From Methylocella silvestris BL2 (GTDB lineage Bacteria > Pseudomonadota > Alphaproteobacteria > Rhizobiales > Beijerinckiaceae), in the NCBI RefSeq assembly GCF_000021745.1, contig NC_011666.1, forward strand, positions 2,693,001-2,757,000: DNA of 64,000 nucleotides, written 5' to 3'. A program made the translations under genes and the position numbers. Every line of letters starts with the position of its first letter. The stretch's first letter is position 1. The notes below the pieces were generated by a model, which was not told the origin of the DNA, searched no databases, and saw only the letters and a list, made by a program, of their open reading frames with translations. Below are positions 18,664-27,862 of this stretch, one piece after another.

Positions 18664-19701
18664 ATGACCGCCTATTACGCGCAGGACATCCACGGGCCGT
18701 TCGAGACATTCGATCTCGGCGATTTCGACCTCGAAAGCGGCGACAAGATCCGCGGCCTGAAACTCGCCTACGCCACATTCGGCGAGCTCGCGCCCGATAA
18801 ATCCAACGCCATCCTGTTTCCGACCTGGTACTCGGGCACGACGAACATCCTCGAGAGCGCCTATCTCGGCGAAGGCCGCGCTCTCGACGCCAGCAAATAT
18901 TTCATCATTCTCGTCAATCAGATCGGCAACGGCCTTTCGACCTCGCCGAGCAATACGCCGGCGCCCTTCAACGCCGCGCGCTTTCCAAAAATCTCCATCG
19001 CCGACGACGTCAGGGCGCAGCGCCGGCTGATCGCCGAGAAATTTGGCCTCGAAAAGCTCGCACTTGTGCTCGGCGGCTCGATGGGCGCGCAAATGACCTT
19101 CGAATGGGCCGTGCGCTTTCCGGAGGCAGTGGAGCGCGCGGCTCCGATCGCCGGAACGGCGCGCGGGACCGCTCATAACAGGCTGCTGGTCTCGACATTC
19201 ATTGAGGCGATCGAGAGCGATCCGGCTTTCGACGGCGGCTGGTATGCCGACGGCGCGGCCCATCGCGGCCTTCGCCGTCACGCGCGGCTCTTCGCGGCGG
19301 CGGGATTCACGCCGGATCTTTACAACCGCGCCGCCTGGCGCTCGCTGGGATTCACCAGCAGCGAGGATTTTCTGACCGGCTTCGTCGAGGCGCATTTCCT
19401 GCCGCAGGACCCGAATAATTTGATCCTGCTCGCGACTAAATGGCGCGAGAACGACGCCGCGCGACGTTTTGGCGGCGACATTGTCGCCGCGCTCGCCTCG
19501 ATCAAAGCGAAAACCTTCGTCATCGCGATTGAAGAGGACGGCTTCTTCCCGCTGAAGGACCTTGCCGCCGAGCAAAAGCTCATCCCGGGCAGCGAACTCA
19601 GGCGCGTCTCCTCGATCTGGGGCCATCTTGCTCTGTTCGGCCTCGACCCCGGCTACAATCGGGCGATCGATACGCATCTTCGCGAGCTTCTGGCCGCTTG
19701 A
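18664..19701 (+). CDS. MetX-like alpha/beta-hydrolase acyltransferase family protein
   Basis: A 345-residue alpha/beta-hydrolase fold protein resembling homoserine O-acetyltransferases. The nucleophile elbow is GGSMGAQM (Ser139). The acid Asp292 is in IEEDGFFPL, and the catalytic His321 is in WGHLALFG. Early motifs KLAYATFGEL and LFPTWYSGT also fit the MetX-like group. However, the usual MetX GHD end motif is GHL here, and the substrate-binding Arg region is not obvious. It may therefore be one of the many MetX-related hydrolases or acyltransferases rather than true MetX. It is monocistronic or leads the DUF938 gene, with a weak terminator-like hairpin between them. Confidence 0.75.
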   Translation: MTAYYAQDIHGPFETFDLGDFDLESGDKIRGLKLAYATFGELAPDKSNAILFPTWYSGTTNILESAYLGEGRALDASKYFIILVNQIGNGLSTSPSNTPAPFNAARFPKISIADDVRAQRRLIAEKFGLEKLALVLGGSMGAQMTFEWAVRFPEAVERAAPIAGTARGTAHNRLLVSTFIEAIESDPAFDGGWYADGAAHRGLRRHARLFAAAGFTPDLYNRAAWRSLGFTSSEDFLTGFVEAHFLPQDPNNLILLATKWRENDAARRFGGDIVAALASIKAKTFVIAIEEDGFFPLKDLAAEQKLIPGSELRRVSSIWGHLALFGLDPGYNRAIDTHLRELLAA

Positions 19702-19705
19702 CGGC

Positions 19706-19740
19706 GCCGGGTGGATCTCGCCCGGCCCTGCTCTTTTTTT
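19706..19740 (+). terminator. Possible weak terminator after the MetX-like gene
   Basis: A 6-bp GC stem (19706-19711 with 19721-19726) and a 9-nt loop are followed by seven T residues at 19734-19740. Seven bases separate the stem from the T run, so efficiency is doubtful. Confidence 0.4.
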
Positions 19741-19762
19741 GAAAGCAATGAGGAGTTCCGCC

Positions 19763-20413
19763 ATGAATGACCAACCGCGCCCGCCGATCGATCCCTCCCC
19801 CCTTTGCCCCTATGTGGCCTGGGCCGGCAACCGCAACAAGGATCCGATCCTCGCCGTGTTCAAGGAGATCTTCCCCAAGGAAGGCGACGCGCTGGAGCTC
19901 GCGAGCGGCTCGGGGCTGCACGTCACTTATTTCGCGCCGCATTTCCCCACCGTGCGATTCCAGCCGTCCGATTATGACGTCACGGTTTTCGACAGCATTC
20001 GCGAAAAGCGCGACGACAAGAAGCTGACTACCGTCGCCGACCCGATCCGGATCGATCTCACCGATAAGGACTCATGGCCGGACGCCGCGGCTCGGCTCTA
20101 TGACGTGATCTTCGTCATCAACATCTTCCAGGTGGCGCCCCTGTCGATCGCCGATGGCATCTTCGCTCTCGGAGAAGAGCTTTTGAAACCCTCCGGCGAG
20201 ATCGCCATCTATGGTCCGTTCAAGGTCGACGGCGCCTATACGACCCCCTCGAATCAGGCTTTCGACGGCGAGATCCTCGCCGCCGGCGTCGCCGAATGGG
20301 GCCTTAAAGACGTGCGCGACCTCGAAAAATCAGCAAAAGCGCATGGGCTTGCGCTAAAAAGCCGGATCGATATGCCGGCGAATAATTTCATTCTGCTGTT
20401 CGGCAGGCCATAA
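19763..20413 (+). CDS. DUF938 SAM-dependent methyltransferase-like protein
   Basis: A 216-residue protein of the DUF938 family (METTL26-like). The N-terminal SPLCPYVAWAGNRNKDPILAVF is the family signature. It is followed by a glycine-rich SAM-binding loop in ALELASGSGLHVTYFAPHFP, an acidic strand end in QPSDYD, and YDVIFVINIFQVAP. The start is the ATG at 19763 with AGGAG seven bases upstream; the open frame continues further back but only shadows the previous gene. The substrate of this family is unknown. Confidence 0.85.
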   Translation: MNDQPRPPIDPSPLCPYVAWAGNRNKDPILAVFKEIFPKEGDALELASGSGLHVTYFAPHFPTVRFQPSDYDVTVFDSIREKRDDKKLTTVADPIRIDLTDKDSWPDAAARLYDVIFVINIFQVAPLSIADGIFALGEELLKPSGEIAIYGPFKVDGAYTTPSNQAFDGEILAAGVAEWGLKDVRDLEKSAKAHGLALKSRIDMPANNFILLFGRP

Positions 20414-20444
20414 AGCGGTCGCCAACAACAGAAAGCGGCTGAAC

Positions 20445-21185
20445 ATGAGCGAGACGAGCGCGCGGCGGATTGCGGTGGTGTTTGGGGTCGGCGCCGCCAG
20501 CGGCCTTGGCGCGGCGCTGGCGCGCCGCTTCGCGCGGGAAGGACTTGTCGTCTTTCTCGCCGGTCGGACGCGAGAGCGGCTCGAAACCCGTGCGGCCGAA
20601 ATCCGCGCCGCTGGCGGAGAGGCTCACGCGCGCGCGCTCGACGCGACGCGGGAAGGCGAGGTGATTGCCCTGCTCGACGAAGCCGCGCAAGGGGGCGCGC
20701 TCGATCTCGTCGTCTTCAATGCGGGGGCGAATGTCGCGGCGCCGTTGCTTGACGTCTCGGCGCATCAATTCGAGGACTTGTGGCGCCAGAACGCTTTCGG
20801 CGGGTTCCTTGTCGGGCGCGAAGCCACAAGGCGGATGGCGCCGAATGGGCGCGGCGTCATCCTGTTCACCGGAGCGACGGCCTCGCTGCGGGCGCGCCCG
20901 CCCTTCACCGCCTTCGCCGCGGCGAAAGCCGCGCTCCGCGCCGTGGCGCAGGGGCTCGCCCGCGAATTCGGACCGCGCGGCCTCCACGTGGCCCATATCG
21001 TCATCGACGGCGTTATCGATGGCGACTACGCCCGCGCGCGGTTCCCGCAATTTGTCGCGGCGAAGGGCGAAGACGGGCTGCTGAAGGCCGACGAGATTGC
21101 CGAGGCCTATTGGTCGCTTTATCGGCAGCCGCGCAGCGCCTTTACGCATGAACTTGATCTGCGTCCATTCTCCGAGCCGTTCTAA
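20445..21185 (+). CDS. Atypical short-chain dehydrogenase/reductase lacking the catalytic Tyr
   Basis: A 246-residue SDR-fold protein with a Gly-rich dinucleotide loop (GVGAASGLGAAL), an Arg in LAGRTRERLE that suggests NADP preference, a NAG motif (VVFNAGANVA), and a Ser/Thr-rich strand (LFTGATASLRA). The catalytic YxxxK is FAAAK (Phe157, Lys161), followed by AALRAVAQGLAREFGPRGLHVAHIVIDG. I recall related SDRs with this Phe and the HVAHxVIDG block, so this looks like a recognised divergent subgroup rather than a point mutation. Oxidoreductase activity is uncertain. It lies 31 bases after the DUF938 gene and 39 before the YdhR-like gene, possibly as one operon. Confidence 0.8.
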   Translation: MSETSARRIAVVFGVGAASGLGAALARRFAREGLVVFLAGRTRERLETRAAEIRAAGGEAHARALDATREGEVIALLDEAAQGGALDLVVFNAGANVAAPLLDVSAHQFEDLWRQNAFGGFLVGREATRRMAPNGRGVILFTGATASLRARPPFTAFAAAKAALRAVAQGLAREFGPRGLHVAHIVIDGVIDGDYARARFPQFVAAKGEDGLLKADEIAEAYWSLYRQPRSAFTHELDLRPFSEPF

Positions 21186-21224
21186 GCCCGGAGTATTGAC
21201 GAAAAAACAGGAAAGGAAGACCAG

Positions 21225-21599
21225 ATGAGCCTCAGCAAAGTATTTCTCTACGCCGAAATCCAGGTTTCGCTGCCCTTCGGCGGCCTCGACTGGCGACCGA
21301 TCGACACCGAAATGAAGAAGAACCCCGGCCTCAAGAGCAAGACCTGGCTTGCTGGCCTCAACACCAACACCATTGGTGGTTTCTACGAATTCGACTCGGT
21401 CGAGAACGCCGAGGCCTATGCCCGGGGCTATCTCGCCGACGCCGCGCGGCGGCTTGGCGGTCAGCTCTCGGTCAAACTATTCGACGGCGACGTGACGGCG
21501 GCGGCGAGCCGCGCCATTCACTCGCCTTTCTACGCCGCGGAGGCGCCCTCCCCCGCGGCTGCCGAAGCGCAGGAGCGCGCCACCGCGGTGGACGCGTAA
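21225..21599 (+). CDS. YdhR-like putative monooxygenase (ABM-superfamily fold)
   Basis: A 124-residue protein with KVFLYAEIQVSLPFGGLDWR at the start and the family block LKSKTWLAGLNTNTIGGFYEFDSVENAEAYARGYL. This resembles YdhR/putative mono-oxygenases of the dimeric alpha-beta-barrel superfamily. The C-terminal 30 residues are Ala-rich and probably disordered. AAAGGAAG lies just ahead of the ATG. The enzymatic role of this family is not firmly known; a redox partnership with the neighbouring SDR is only a guess. Confidence 0.75.
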   Translation: MSLSKVFLYAEIQVSLPFGGLDWRPIDTEMKKNPGLKSKTWLAGLNTNTIGGFYEFDSVENAEAYARGYLADAARRLGGQLSVKLFDGDVTAAASRAIHSPFYAAEAPSPAAAEAQERATAVDA

Positions 21600-22044
21600 G
21601 AGCGCCGTCCGCTCTGAAACTTCCTGAGGAATGAGCGCGTAAATCGGGCAGGCCGGCCATACCCCGGCCGAGCAGGCATCCGCCCGCGGGAGCCGGCCGT
21701 TTCGCCACCCCCTTTGTTGGCGCCCCCGATGCGCCCTCAAGGCCCAACGATCGTGATCTGGCAGCTTCGACAGCTAACCCCCGCCTCGACGCCGAGCGCG
21801 GGGGTTTCCTTGTGCCCTTCGCCAAAACATTCGCCCCGCGCCTTAAATCCTATCATAGAATCAAAGGACTGTACAGATTCGTGAACCTCGGGGAGAAACC
21901 CCACCGGCCAGTTCGCCAAACAATTTCACGGCGCGATGCGACTCGGGAAACGGATCAGAAGGCACGCGAAATACGGCCCAAGGTCTTACAAAGTAGGATT
22001 GTGCAAAGCTCAACGGCGCGCGCGCGAGACGAGTTAGTGTACTA
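21600..22044. other. Intergenic 445 bp with a terminator-like hairpin
   Basis: No convincing gene is visible. A 9-bp stem, AACCCCCGC (21776-21784) with GCGGGGGTT (21798-21806) plus an inner CTCG/CGAG stem, is followed by a short TTT. It could terminate plus-strand transcripts. From about 21850 the base composition drops towards the AT-richer glycan island. Confidence 0.5.
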
Positions 22045-23073
22045 TTAGAAAAGCTTAAATCGGAGAAGTTTGACGCGTACTTCGTCAGGCACACAGGCGC
22101 GAGCGAATTTACGGATTGTCCGCTTGACCTCGAAATAGCGCCGAAGGCTCGGCGATTCGAGTTCGGCAACCTGTCCGTGCAGGAGGAGAATGCGTCGCTT
22201 ATCCGAAAAATTTGCTGCGACGACCGCAGCGGAGAGAGTCGCAAAATGTGCGTTGTCCTGGCCGACCACGCCGCCGCATGCAGATAGAAGGGCGAGGTTC
22301 TTCGCCGCCGTATAAGTCTCCTGTTGCGCTAGAGCCGGATTGCGAAACAGCATCTTATGGTTAGCGTTGTTGTATCGTATCTCTTCAAAGTCGAAAATTA
22401 CTCGCACGCCGGGCGGCGTCTTGATTTCCTCAATTGCCTTTGGACTATCGCTAGCGAGAAAAAGCGACTCAAACCGCCAAGTTTCAAAAACCCTCAAGAT
22501 GGCGTCATTGAAATGAGCGGCCGGAACGTAAGCGGATTCAACCGTCTTGTCTCCGCGCCTGAAATGCACTCCGAGCGTCGTTGACGATATCCCAAGCCTG
22601 ATGCGCGCAGATTCGATCTCCGCGGCTACGGATGGAATGAGGCGCATCCATTTAAGAATCTCGCCGTCTACGTTATAATCCGCCGGAAGCTCAAAACGCG
22701 CGATGATCTTGTCACGCGCCCAGCTTTCAATATATCCGTGATCCTTCAGCCTGCGTGACGCGCCCTCATACTCGAAACGCAAATAAGCATCTGCTTGCGG
22801 CGCAAGCGGATCGAAAAGCTCGTAGAGCGACCAGTCGATGTCGGGCGCGCCGACATCCTGCGCCTCCAGGGTTTGCAAATAGGGCGCGTCCGCGACGTCC
22901 GAAAAAACGGCCTTCCTGTCCAATGCAAGAGCCAGTTTTAGCCCCAGCAAGCGGCGGGAAATCTGGCCCCCAAAACCGATTGGTATCTGTTCAATCCAGA
23001 TAAATTTATCTGTCTTATCGAATTGCAGACGATCCAATTCAATCTTGAGCAACGAGGGTAAGGCAATCGTCAT
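22045..23073 (-). CDS. Fucosyltransferase-like glycosyltransferase (GT23/NodZ-like)
   Basis: About 342 residues. The key motif is LGVHFRRGDKTVESAYVP in the C-terminal half, matching the H-x-R-R-x-D-K signature of alpha-1,6-fucosyltransferases (NodZ, FUT8) that bind GDP-fucose. FLASDSPKAIEE after it matches the following conserved Asp motif. The N-terminal half begins with WIEQIPIGFGGQISRRLLGLKLALAL, typical of the family's first Rossmann-like part. I chose the ATG at 23073; a GTG at 23142 is also possible, and neither has a clear ribosome site. It lies just downstream of the GT4 gene in a low-GC glycan island, so the acceptor is probably a cell-surface polysaccharide rather than a Nod factor. 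Confidence 0.7.
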   Translation of the reverse strand: MTIALPSLLKIELDRLQFDKTDKFIWIEQIPIGFGGQISRRLLGLKLALALDRKAVFSDVADAPYLQTLEAQDVGAPDIDWSLYELFDPLAPQADAYLRFEYEGASRRLKDHGYIESWARDKIIARFELPADYNVDGEILKWMRLIPSVAAEIESARIRLGISSTTLGVHFRRGDKTVESAYVPAAHFNDAILRVFETWRFESLFLASDSPKAIEEIKTPPGVRVIFDFEEIRYNNANHKMLFRNPALAQQETYTAAKNLALLSACGGVVGQDNAHFATLSAAVVAANFSDKRRILLLHGQVAELESPSLRRYFEVKRTIRKFARACVPDEVRVKLLRFKLF

Positions 23074-23166
23074 TTTGTAAAAATCGCCGCATCGCCGCAA
23101 ATCGCGGCGGCCCTTTCTAATACAGATCTTCTGTTGAAGCACGCGCTCTGTTGCGTGATCGCAAGG

Positions 23167-24366
23167 TCACACAACAAAATCTCGCCTGGGCCGTTCGGCG
23201 ACCCCAAACAGCGCATTCATAAGATCGCGCAACTCGCCGCTCGCCGCCTTGCGCAGGCGGCGAAATTGCGTCTTGATCTCCTCCGAATTGAAGCGCGCAT
23301 GCCGATTGCTGACCATCCGGTCGAGCTGATCGACAATGGATTCGACCAGATTGCCGTCCGGCTCGAGGATCGCGCCCTGCCGGCCGACTAATTCAGCGAT
23401 ATAGCCACAATTCGTCGTCACTGCCGGCAAGCCATAGCTCATCGCCTCCAAAAGGACCAACGGCTGCGCCTCGTAGCGGTAACGGGTTGGAAACAGGAAT
23501 ACGTCGATCGATTCGAAAAAATTGGTTTTTGCTTTATCTCTGACCGGGCCGATTATCTCAATATAATCGCCGAGACGTTGGCGACCATCGACAAGCAGAG
23601 CGTTCGCCTCCTCGCCTGCCGCAGGTCCCGCGAGGACAAACGTCAGCTCAAGGCCGCGTTCACGGCACTTCGTCGCCACATCAAGCACGATGTCGAGTCC
23701 CTTCTCACGGCAAAGATTGCTCAGGAATCCGATGCGCAGCTTGTTCGGCCGTACAACCGCCCGCCCGGCCCCGTCGGCTTCCGCAATGTGGCAGGCGTTA
23801 TGACTCACCAGGATATTGCGCAGCTTTGGATAAAGGAAATGCAGATTCTCGGCCATCTCGTCGGAAAGCACGACATTCAGGCATGAGCCACCGGCGACGC
23901 GCTGCAATGCTGCAAACCGCGCCTGACGGACTAGCGTATGCTGCGACGTGTGATGATGAAGAATTATATTGTAGCCGAAAAAGCGCGCGAGCGCGATGAT
24001 GAAAAAATTATAAACAATGCCAAAGCCGGACTCAAACACAGTATAGAATTGCTGACCCGGCCTCACGCCGCGCGCGCTCAGGGCAAGTCCTGCGCGGGCG
24101 ACCTTGCCAATGCGCGTCAAATGATACTTCAGGCCAGACTTATGCTTGCCCGGACCTATGTCAAAGACTTGCACCTTGTCCGCGCCGGCAAATTCCTCTG
24201 CCGCGCGCATCACCGAAGCGTTCACTAGGGATTGGCCATGGACGGGCGGAGGCAGGCAAACGGCGAAGAACACGGAGCCCGTCACTGGCTCCAACAACTC
24301 GAGGTCGTCCGGCTGCGCCACAGGCTTGACTGCGGCTTCGTCCCACGACCATGGCAGCTTATTCAT
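23167..24366 (-). CDS. Glycosyltransferase family 4 protein
   Basis: A 399-residue GT-B fold enzyme. The N-terminal domain has FAVCLPPPVHGQSLVNASVM and YNIILHHHTSQHTL. The C-terminal nucleotide-sugar domain has LRIGFLSNLCREKGLDIVLDVA, FVLAGPA and the E-x7-E motif EAQPLVLLEAMSYGLPAV followed by TTNCG. The start at 24366 has GGAG nine bases upstream. It precedes the fucosyltransferase-like gene by 93 bp and is divergent from the flippase, so the three probably build one surface glycan. Donor and acceptor cannot be read from sequence. Confidence 0.85.
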   Translation of the reverse strand: MNKLPWSWDEAAVKPVAQPDDLELLEPVTGSVFFAVCLPPPVHGQSLVNASVMRAAEEFAGADKVQVFDIGPGKHKSGLKYHLTRIGKVARAGLALSARGVRPGQQFYTVFESGFGIVYNFFIIALARFFGYNIILHHHTSQHTLVRQARFAALQRVAGGSCLNVVLSDEMAENLHFLYPKLRNILVSHNACHIAEADGAGRAVVRPNKLRIGFLSNLCREKGLDIVLDVATKCRERGLELTFVLAGPAAGEEANALLVDGRQRLGDYIEIIGPVRDKAKTNFFESIDVFLFPTRYRYEAQPLVLLEAMSYGLPAVTTNCGYIAELVGRQGAILEPDGNLVESIVDQLDRMVSNRHARFNSEEIKTQFRRLRKAASGELRDLMNALFGVAERPRRDFVV

Positions 24367-24850
24367 CACTATAGACTCCGAGCAATACATATTGCAGCAC
24401 GCGATGCGTGTGTTAAGCTATCTGAGGTTGTGTTGAGTGTCTATATAAAGGTCCGTGAAATATCACGAGAGGTGTTTAACACTTCAGCAACCGCCATGTC
24501 TACGGAATTTGCATCTGCTTTTGTGTATTAAGGCGTTTTCAGATCACTTAATTGCGAATATGGGGAGCAATGATGAGTTTTGAATTACAACACTATTAAA
24601 TATTTTTCAGATTCCACAATTTTGCCGCTGACAAAAATCGATTTTTCACAATCAATAAATGCTTATATTTAATGCGGTGGAAAAGTGTCCTGCGAAAAGA
24701 TCTTTAATCCAGCATTGCGCGGGGCCTAACGCAGATAAGGGCGACGCTACGCCCCGATGGTCGCTGAGCTGTCGTTCAGCGCCTCACTGGCATGTCGCCA
24801 AACGATGAGATGTGCGCTAACGAACATCTCAGTCGCGACAACGGAAGACG
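24367..24850. promoter_or_regulatory. AT-rich divergent intergenic region of the glycan island
   Basis: These 484 bp between the divergent GT4 and flippase genes contain no supported gene. The stretch 24540-24690 is much richer in A and T than the rest of the window, with several TATA- and TTT-rich tracts. It must hold promoters for both directions, but I cannot fix a -35/-10 pair with confidence. The composition fits horizontally acquired DNA. Confidence 0.45.
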
Positions 24851-26143
24851 ATGACTCGCACATTCTTGATGATTCGCTCGGTGGCTTTCGCTTTTGTCAC
24901 CAAGCTGAGTGGCGGCGCGACTGTGTTCGTCGCCCTCCCGGTCATCTCCCATGGCGTCTCGTCCGCCGATTACGCCACGTTCCTGACGACGATGAACGTA
25001 ACGGCCGTCGTCGGCCTCATTTTCCTGCCCTACGCAATTTTATACATCAGAGAGCTTGCTCACGCTTTTGCGACCGAGGATCGCGGCCGGATTAGAGCGG
25101 CAATCCGCGACACATTTGGCAGCCACGTTTTTTTACTTTTTGTGGTCTGCTGCGTTCTCGCCCTCGCGTCGATTATTGCCAATATGAAAATTTCGCTGAG
25201 CACAGCCATGATCGTCGGGATAATTCTAAATCTTGTCCAGGTCGCGGCAAGTTGGGGTCAACTATACCGCATTGCTGAAAGAACAGACCATGTAACGAGC
25301 ATAATTCAAACGGCTACCAACGTTCTGATGGTAATATGCTTGCTAGCTCTATCTTACACTAATCGACTGTCTGCCCTTACGGTGTGCGTCGCCTACTTCG
25401 GCATCCCTGCAGCGGCGGAAATCGTTATATTTGCTCAGCTGCTCGTTACTCGGAAGCTTCGCATCGCAATCGACGGAAGCGCCGTTGCCGCGTTCAAGGC
25501 TCGCATGCCAGAAAGCATCCCACTTTACCTATCGCCGGTTGCAGATTACGTGAAGGTTTACGCCTCTGCGATGTTGGTTCTGATCGCCACGACTTCATAC
25601 GACTATATTGTTTTCTCAACGAGCATTTTGCTGATGGCGCGGTTGGTCAATCCAGTCACGCTTGTGACCAGACCGATGATGCCGGCCTTCATCGACGCGC
25701 TGCTCCGTGACGACAGAAGGTGGCTCGACGGCCTGAGGAAGGCCCTTTTCGGCTCCGCGCTGGTGGGCGCCGCTATTGCGGCCGTCCTGCCCTTTTGCAT
25801 CAATAAGGAGATCCTTACTTTCGCCTTTCCGAAGGAGGTACGCGACGTCTCCTTTCATTTCATTGTCTTTTGCTCTTATTTCGCATTCTCGTATGCGCTC
25901 GTCGCGCTGCTTGCCCCGCTTTACATAGGCGCGCGCCGAGCGCCCTTTTACGGCATCGCAAATCTCGGCTTCACTCTGGCGGGAGCTGCGAGCGGCACGC
26001 TTCTCTCCATGAAGTTTGGCGCCGCGGGCATGATGGGCGCTCTCGCCATCGCAACCACGGTCTGCGGATTTTTTCTTTTAATCTCTATGAATTGGGCGAA
26101 GGATGGACACGTAGTTCCACCTCCCAAGAGCCATCCCGTCTGA
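24851..26143 (+). CDS. Polysaccharide flippase-like membrane protein (MOP/Wzx type)
   Basis: A 430-residue protein made almost entirely of hydrophobic segments (about 12), for example ATVFVALPVISHGVSSADYA, VFLLFVVCCVLALASII and FFLLISMNWAKDG. The early motif KLSGGATVFVALPVISHGVSSADYATF is typical of polysaccharide biosynthesis proteins that flip lipid-linked oligosaccharides. GGAAG stands just before the ATG. With the GT4 and fucosyltransferase-like genes it forms a small glycan export locus. No Wzy polymerase or sugar-nucleotide synthesis genes are nearby. Confidence 0.8.
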   Translation: MTRTFLMIRSVAFAFVTKLSGGATVFVALPVISHGVSSADYATFLTTMNVTAVVGLIFLPYAILYIRELAHAFATEDRGRIRAAIRDTFGSHVFLLFVVCCVLALASIIANMKISLSTAMIVGIILNLVQVAASWGQLYRIAERTDHVTSIIQTATNVLMVICLLALSYTNRLSALTVCVAYFGIPAAAEIVIFAQLLVTRKLRIAIDGSAVAAFKARMPESIPLYLSPVADYVKVYASAMLVLIATTSYDYIVFSTSILLMARLVNPVTLVTRPMMPAFIDALLRDDRRWLDGLRKALFGSALVGAAIAAVLPFCINKEILTFAFPKEVRDVSFHFIVFCSYFAFSYALVALLAPLYIGARRAPFYGIANLGFTLAGAASGTLLSMKFGAAGMMGALAIATTVCGFFLLISMNWAKDGHVVPPPKSHPV

Positions 26144-26493
26144 CGTTGAAAGACTTTTCCCAAAGGCTTTCACGTTTTACCTATGAGTCCCAATCTCACC
26201 TGCCAATTGAGGTGATGGCGTCAAGCTTAAAGGCAAAGTTCGCAAGCTTTACGGACGGCCTCGATGATGACGGCGCCGCACGCGGGAAGCTTACCATTGC
26301 CTAATACAGGCGGCGGATTTGGCGCCCGGAACTGAGAGAATGCGCCGTCGCCATCGCATAGCAGTTTTCTAATGGCGCCACGAAGCGGTGCGCTGGCGAG
26401 TGCGACGGTCTTTGCGACCGGAGCTGATAGCGGCCTAGCCGCCGCACGAAAGAGAGCCGCCAAAACTCGCGAAGGCGTAACGATGCAGAAAAC
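26144..26493. other. Intergenic 350 bp, nothing recognised
   Basis: Between the flippase stop and the stop of the convergent dehydrogenase gene I see only a short minus-strand open frame (about 78 codons, 26227-26463) with no ribosome site or family features. No clear hairpin is visible. Confidence 0.4.
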
Positions 26494-27489
26494 TTAAAGC
26501 ATCGAGGGGAGAACGCGGTCGGGCGGACGATGGCCGTCGAGGAAGGTTTTTACATTGACGATGACCTTTTCGCCCATGTCGATGCGGCCTTCCGTCGTCG
26601 CCGAGCCCATATGCGGCAGCAGCGTCACCTTTCCGGCCTCGGCGAGCCGCAGCAGCTTCTTCGAGACGGCGGGCTCATGCTCGAAGACGTCGAGCCCGGC
26701 GCCGCCGAGTTCGCCCAATTCAAGCATGCGGGTCAGCGCGGCCTCGTCGATAATCTCACCGCGCGCCGTATTGACGAGGATGGCGTGCGGCCGCAGATAT
26801 TTCAGCCGGCGCGCCGACAGAAGATGATAGGTCGCCGGCGTGTGCGGGCAATTCACCGAGACGACGTCCATGCGCGCCAGCATCTGGTCGAGCGACTCCC
26901 AATAGGTCGCCTCGAGCTGCTCCTCGATCGCGGCCGCCACATGACGCCGGTTGTGATAATGGATCTGCAAGCCGAACGCCTTGGCGCGGCGCGCCAGCGC
27001 CTGGCCGATGCGGCCCATGCCGACAATGCCGAGCCGCTTGCCGGTGATGCGGCGCCCGAGCATCCAGGTCGGCGACCAGCCGGACCAGGCGCCGTCGGGA
27101 ATTGACTTCGCCCCCTCGACGATCCGCCGCGCCACCGCGAGGATGAGCGCCATCGTCATATCGGCGGTATCCTCCGTCAGCACGCCCGGCGTGTTGGTCA
27201 CCGTGATGCCGCGCTCGGCCGCGATCCCGACGTCGATATTGTCGACGCCATTGCCGAAATTGGCGATGAGCTTCATCTGCTCGCCGGCGACCCGGATCAG
27301 CTCGGCGTCGATGCGGTCGGTGACGGTCGGAACGAGAACGTCGGCCGCGGCCATTGCCGCCGCGAGTTCGCTGCGCGACATGGGCTTGTCGTCAATGTTG
27401 AGCTTGGCGTCGAACAGCTCGCACATTCGCGTTTCGACGACGTCGGGCAGCTTGCGCGTGACGATAACAAGCGGTTTCTTGCGGACCAT
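26494..27489 (-). CDS. D-isomer-specific 2-hydroxyacid dehydrogenase (glyoxylate/hydroxypyruvate reductase type)
   Basis: A 331-residue NAD(P)-dependent dehydrogenase. The catalytic-domain motif NFGNGVDNIDV precedes the dinucleotide loop GIVGMGRIGQALARR and the Arg-containing NTARGEIIDE. The acid/base Glu is in the LDVFEHEP region and the His is in LLPHMGSAT. The Arg/His pair after the Gly loop (YHNRRH) suggests NADPH use. This set is typical of glyoxylate reductases (GyaR-like). The start at 27489 has AGGA six bases upstream; the open frame to 27573 lacks one. Glyoxylate reduction would fit one-carbon or photorespiratory-type metabolism, but the substrate is inferred. Confidence 0.88.
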   Translation of the reverse strand: MVRKKPLVIVTRKLPDVVETRMCELFDAKLNIDDKPMSRSELAAAMAAADVLVPTVTDRIDAELIRVAGEQMKLIANFGNGVDNIDVGIAAERGITVTNTPGVLTEDTADMTMALILAVARRIVEGAKSIPDGAWSGWSPTWMLGRRITGKRLGIVGMGRIGQALARRAKAFGLQIHYHNRRHVAAAIEEQLEATYWESLDQMLARMDVVSVNCPHTPATYHLLSARRLKYLRPHAILVNTARGEIIDEAALTRMLELGELGGAGLDVFEHEPAVSKKLLRLAEAGKVTLLPHMGSATTEGRIDMGEKVIVNVKTFLDGHRPPDRVLPSML

Positions 27490-27862
27490 TCTCTTTCCTG
27501 TCCTCCCGCCTCTTGACCTGTCTCCCCGGCGGCGCGCCGGCAGAGGGCCGTCGACCGCCGCGAGCCTCTTCACGCGGCCTTAACCATGACCGGGGCAAGA
27601 CAGAAACGTCAACGCGGCGCTTTGTTCCGGAGCTGAAGTCTTGCCTTCGAGCCCCGGGCCGGAGCCACGGTCTTCGTATCAGATGGCGGTTCAAAGACAA
27701 GGATGCTTGCCAAGATGATGGCTCAAGTGCTTGCAAGGACGCCATTCACGACGCTTTCGCGGTCTGCGCCGCCGCGGCGCATCGCCGCTGCGGCAGAACC
27801 CGGCCGGCCCGTGTAAAGAGAGCGCAAAGACGATGTTTTGTCGCCATGAACGAGAAGGACGC
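27490..27862. other. Divergent intergenic 373 bp, nothing definite
   Basis: This region lies between the divergent dehydrogenase and SH3-protein genes. It must contain two promoters. I see no strong inverted repeat or sigma-70 pair. Confidence 0.35.

Noticed and set aside
21600-22044. Small RNA gene ending in the CCCCCGC/GCGGGGG hairpin
   Set aside because: The hairpin is terminator-like, but no promoter or known RNA family pattern could be recognised upstream.
26227-26463. A 78-codon minus-strand frame downstream of the flippase
   Set aside because: No ribosome site, no recognisable domain, and composition typical of chance frames.
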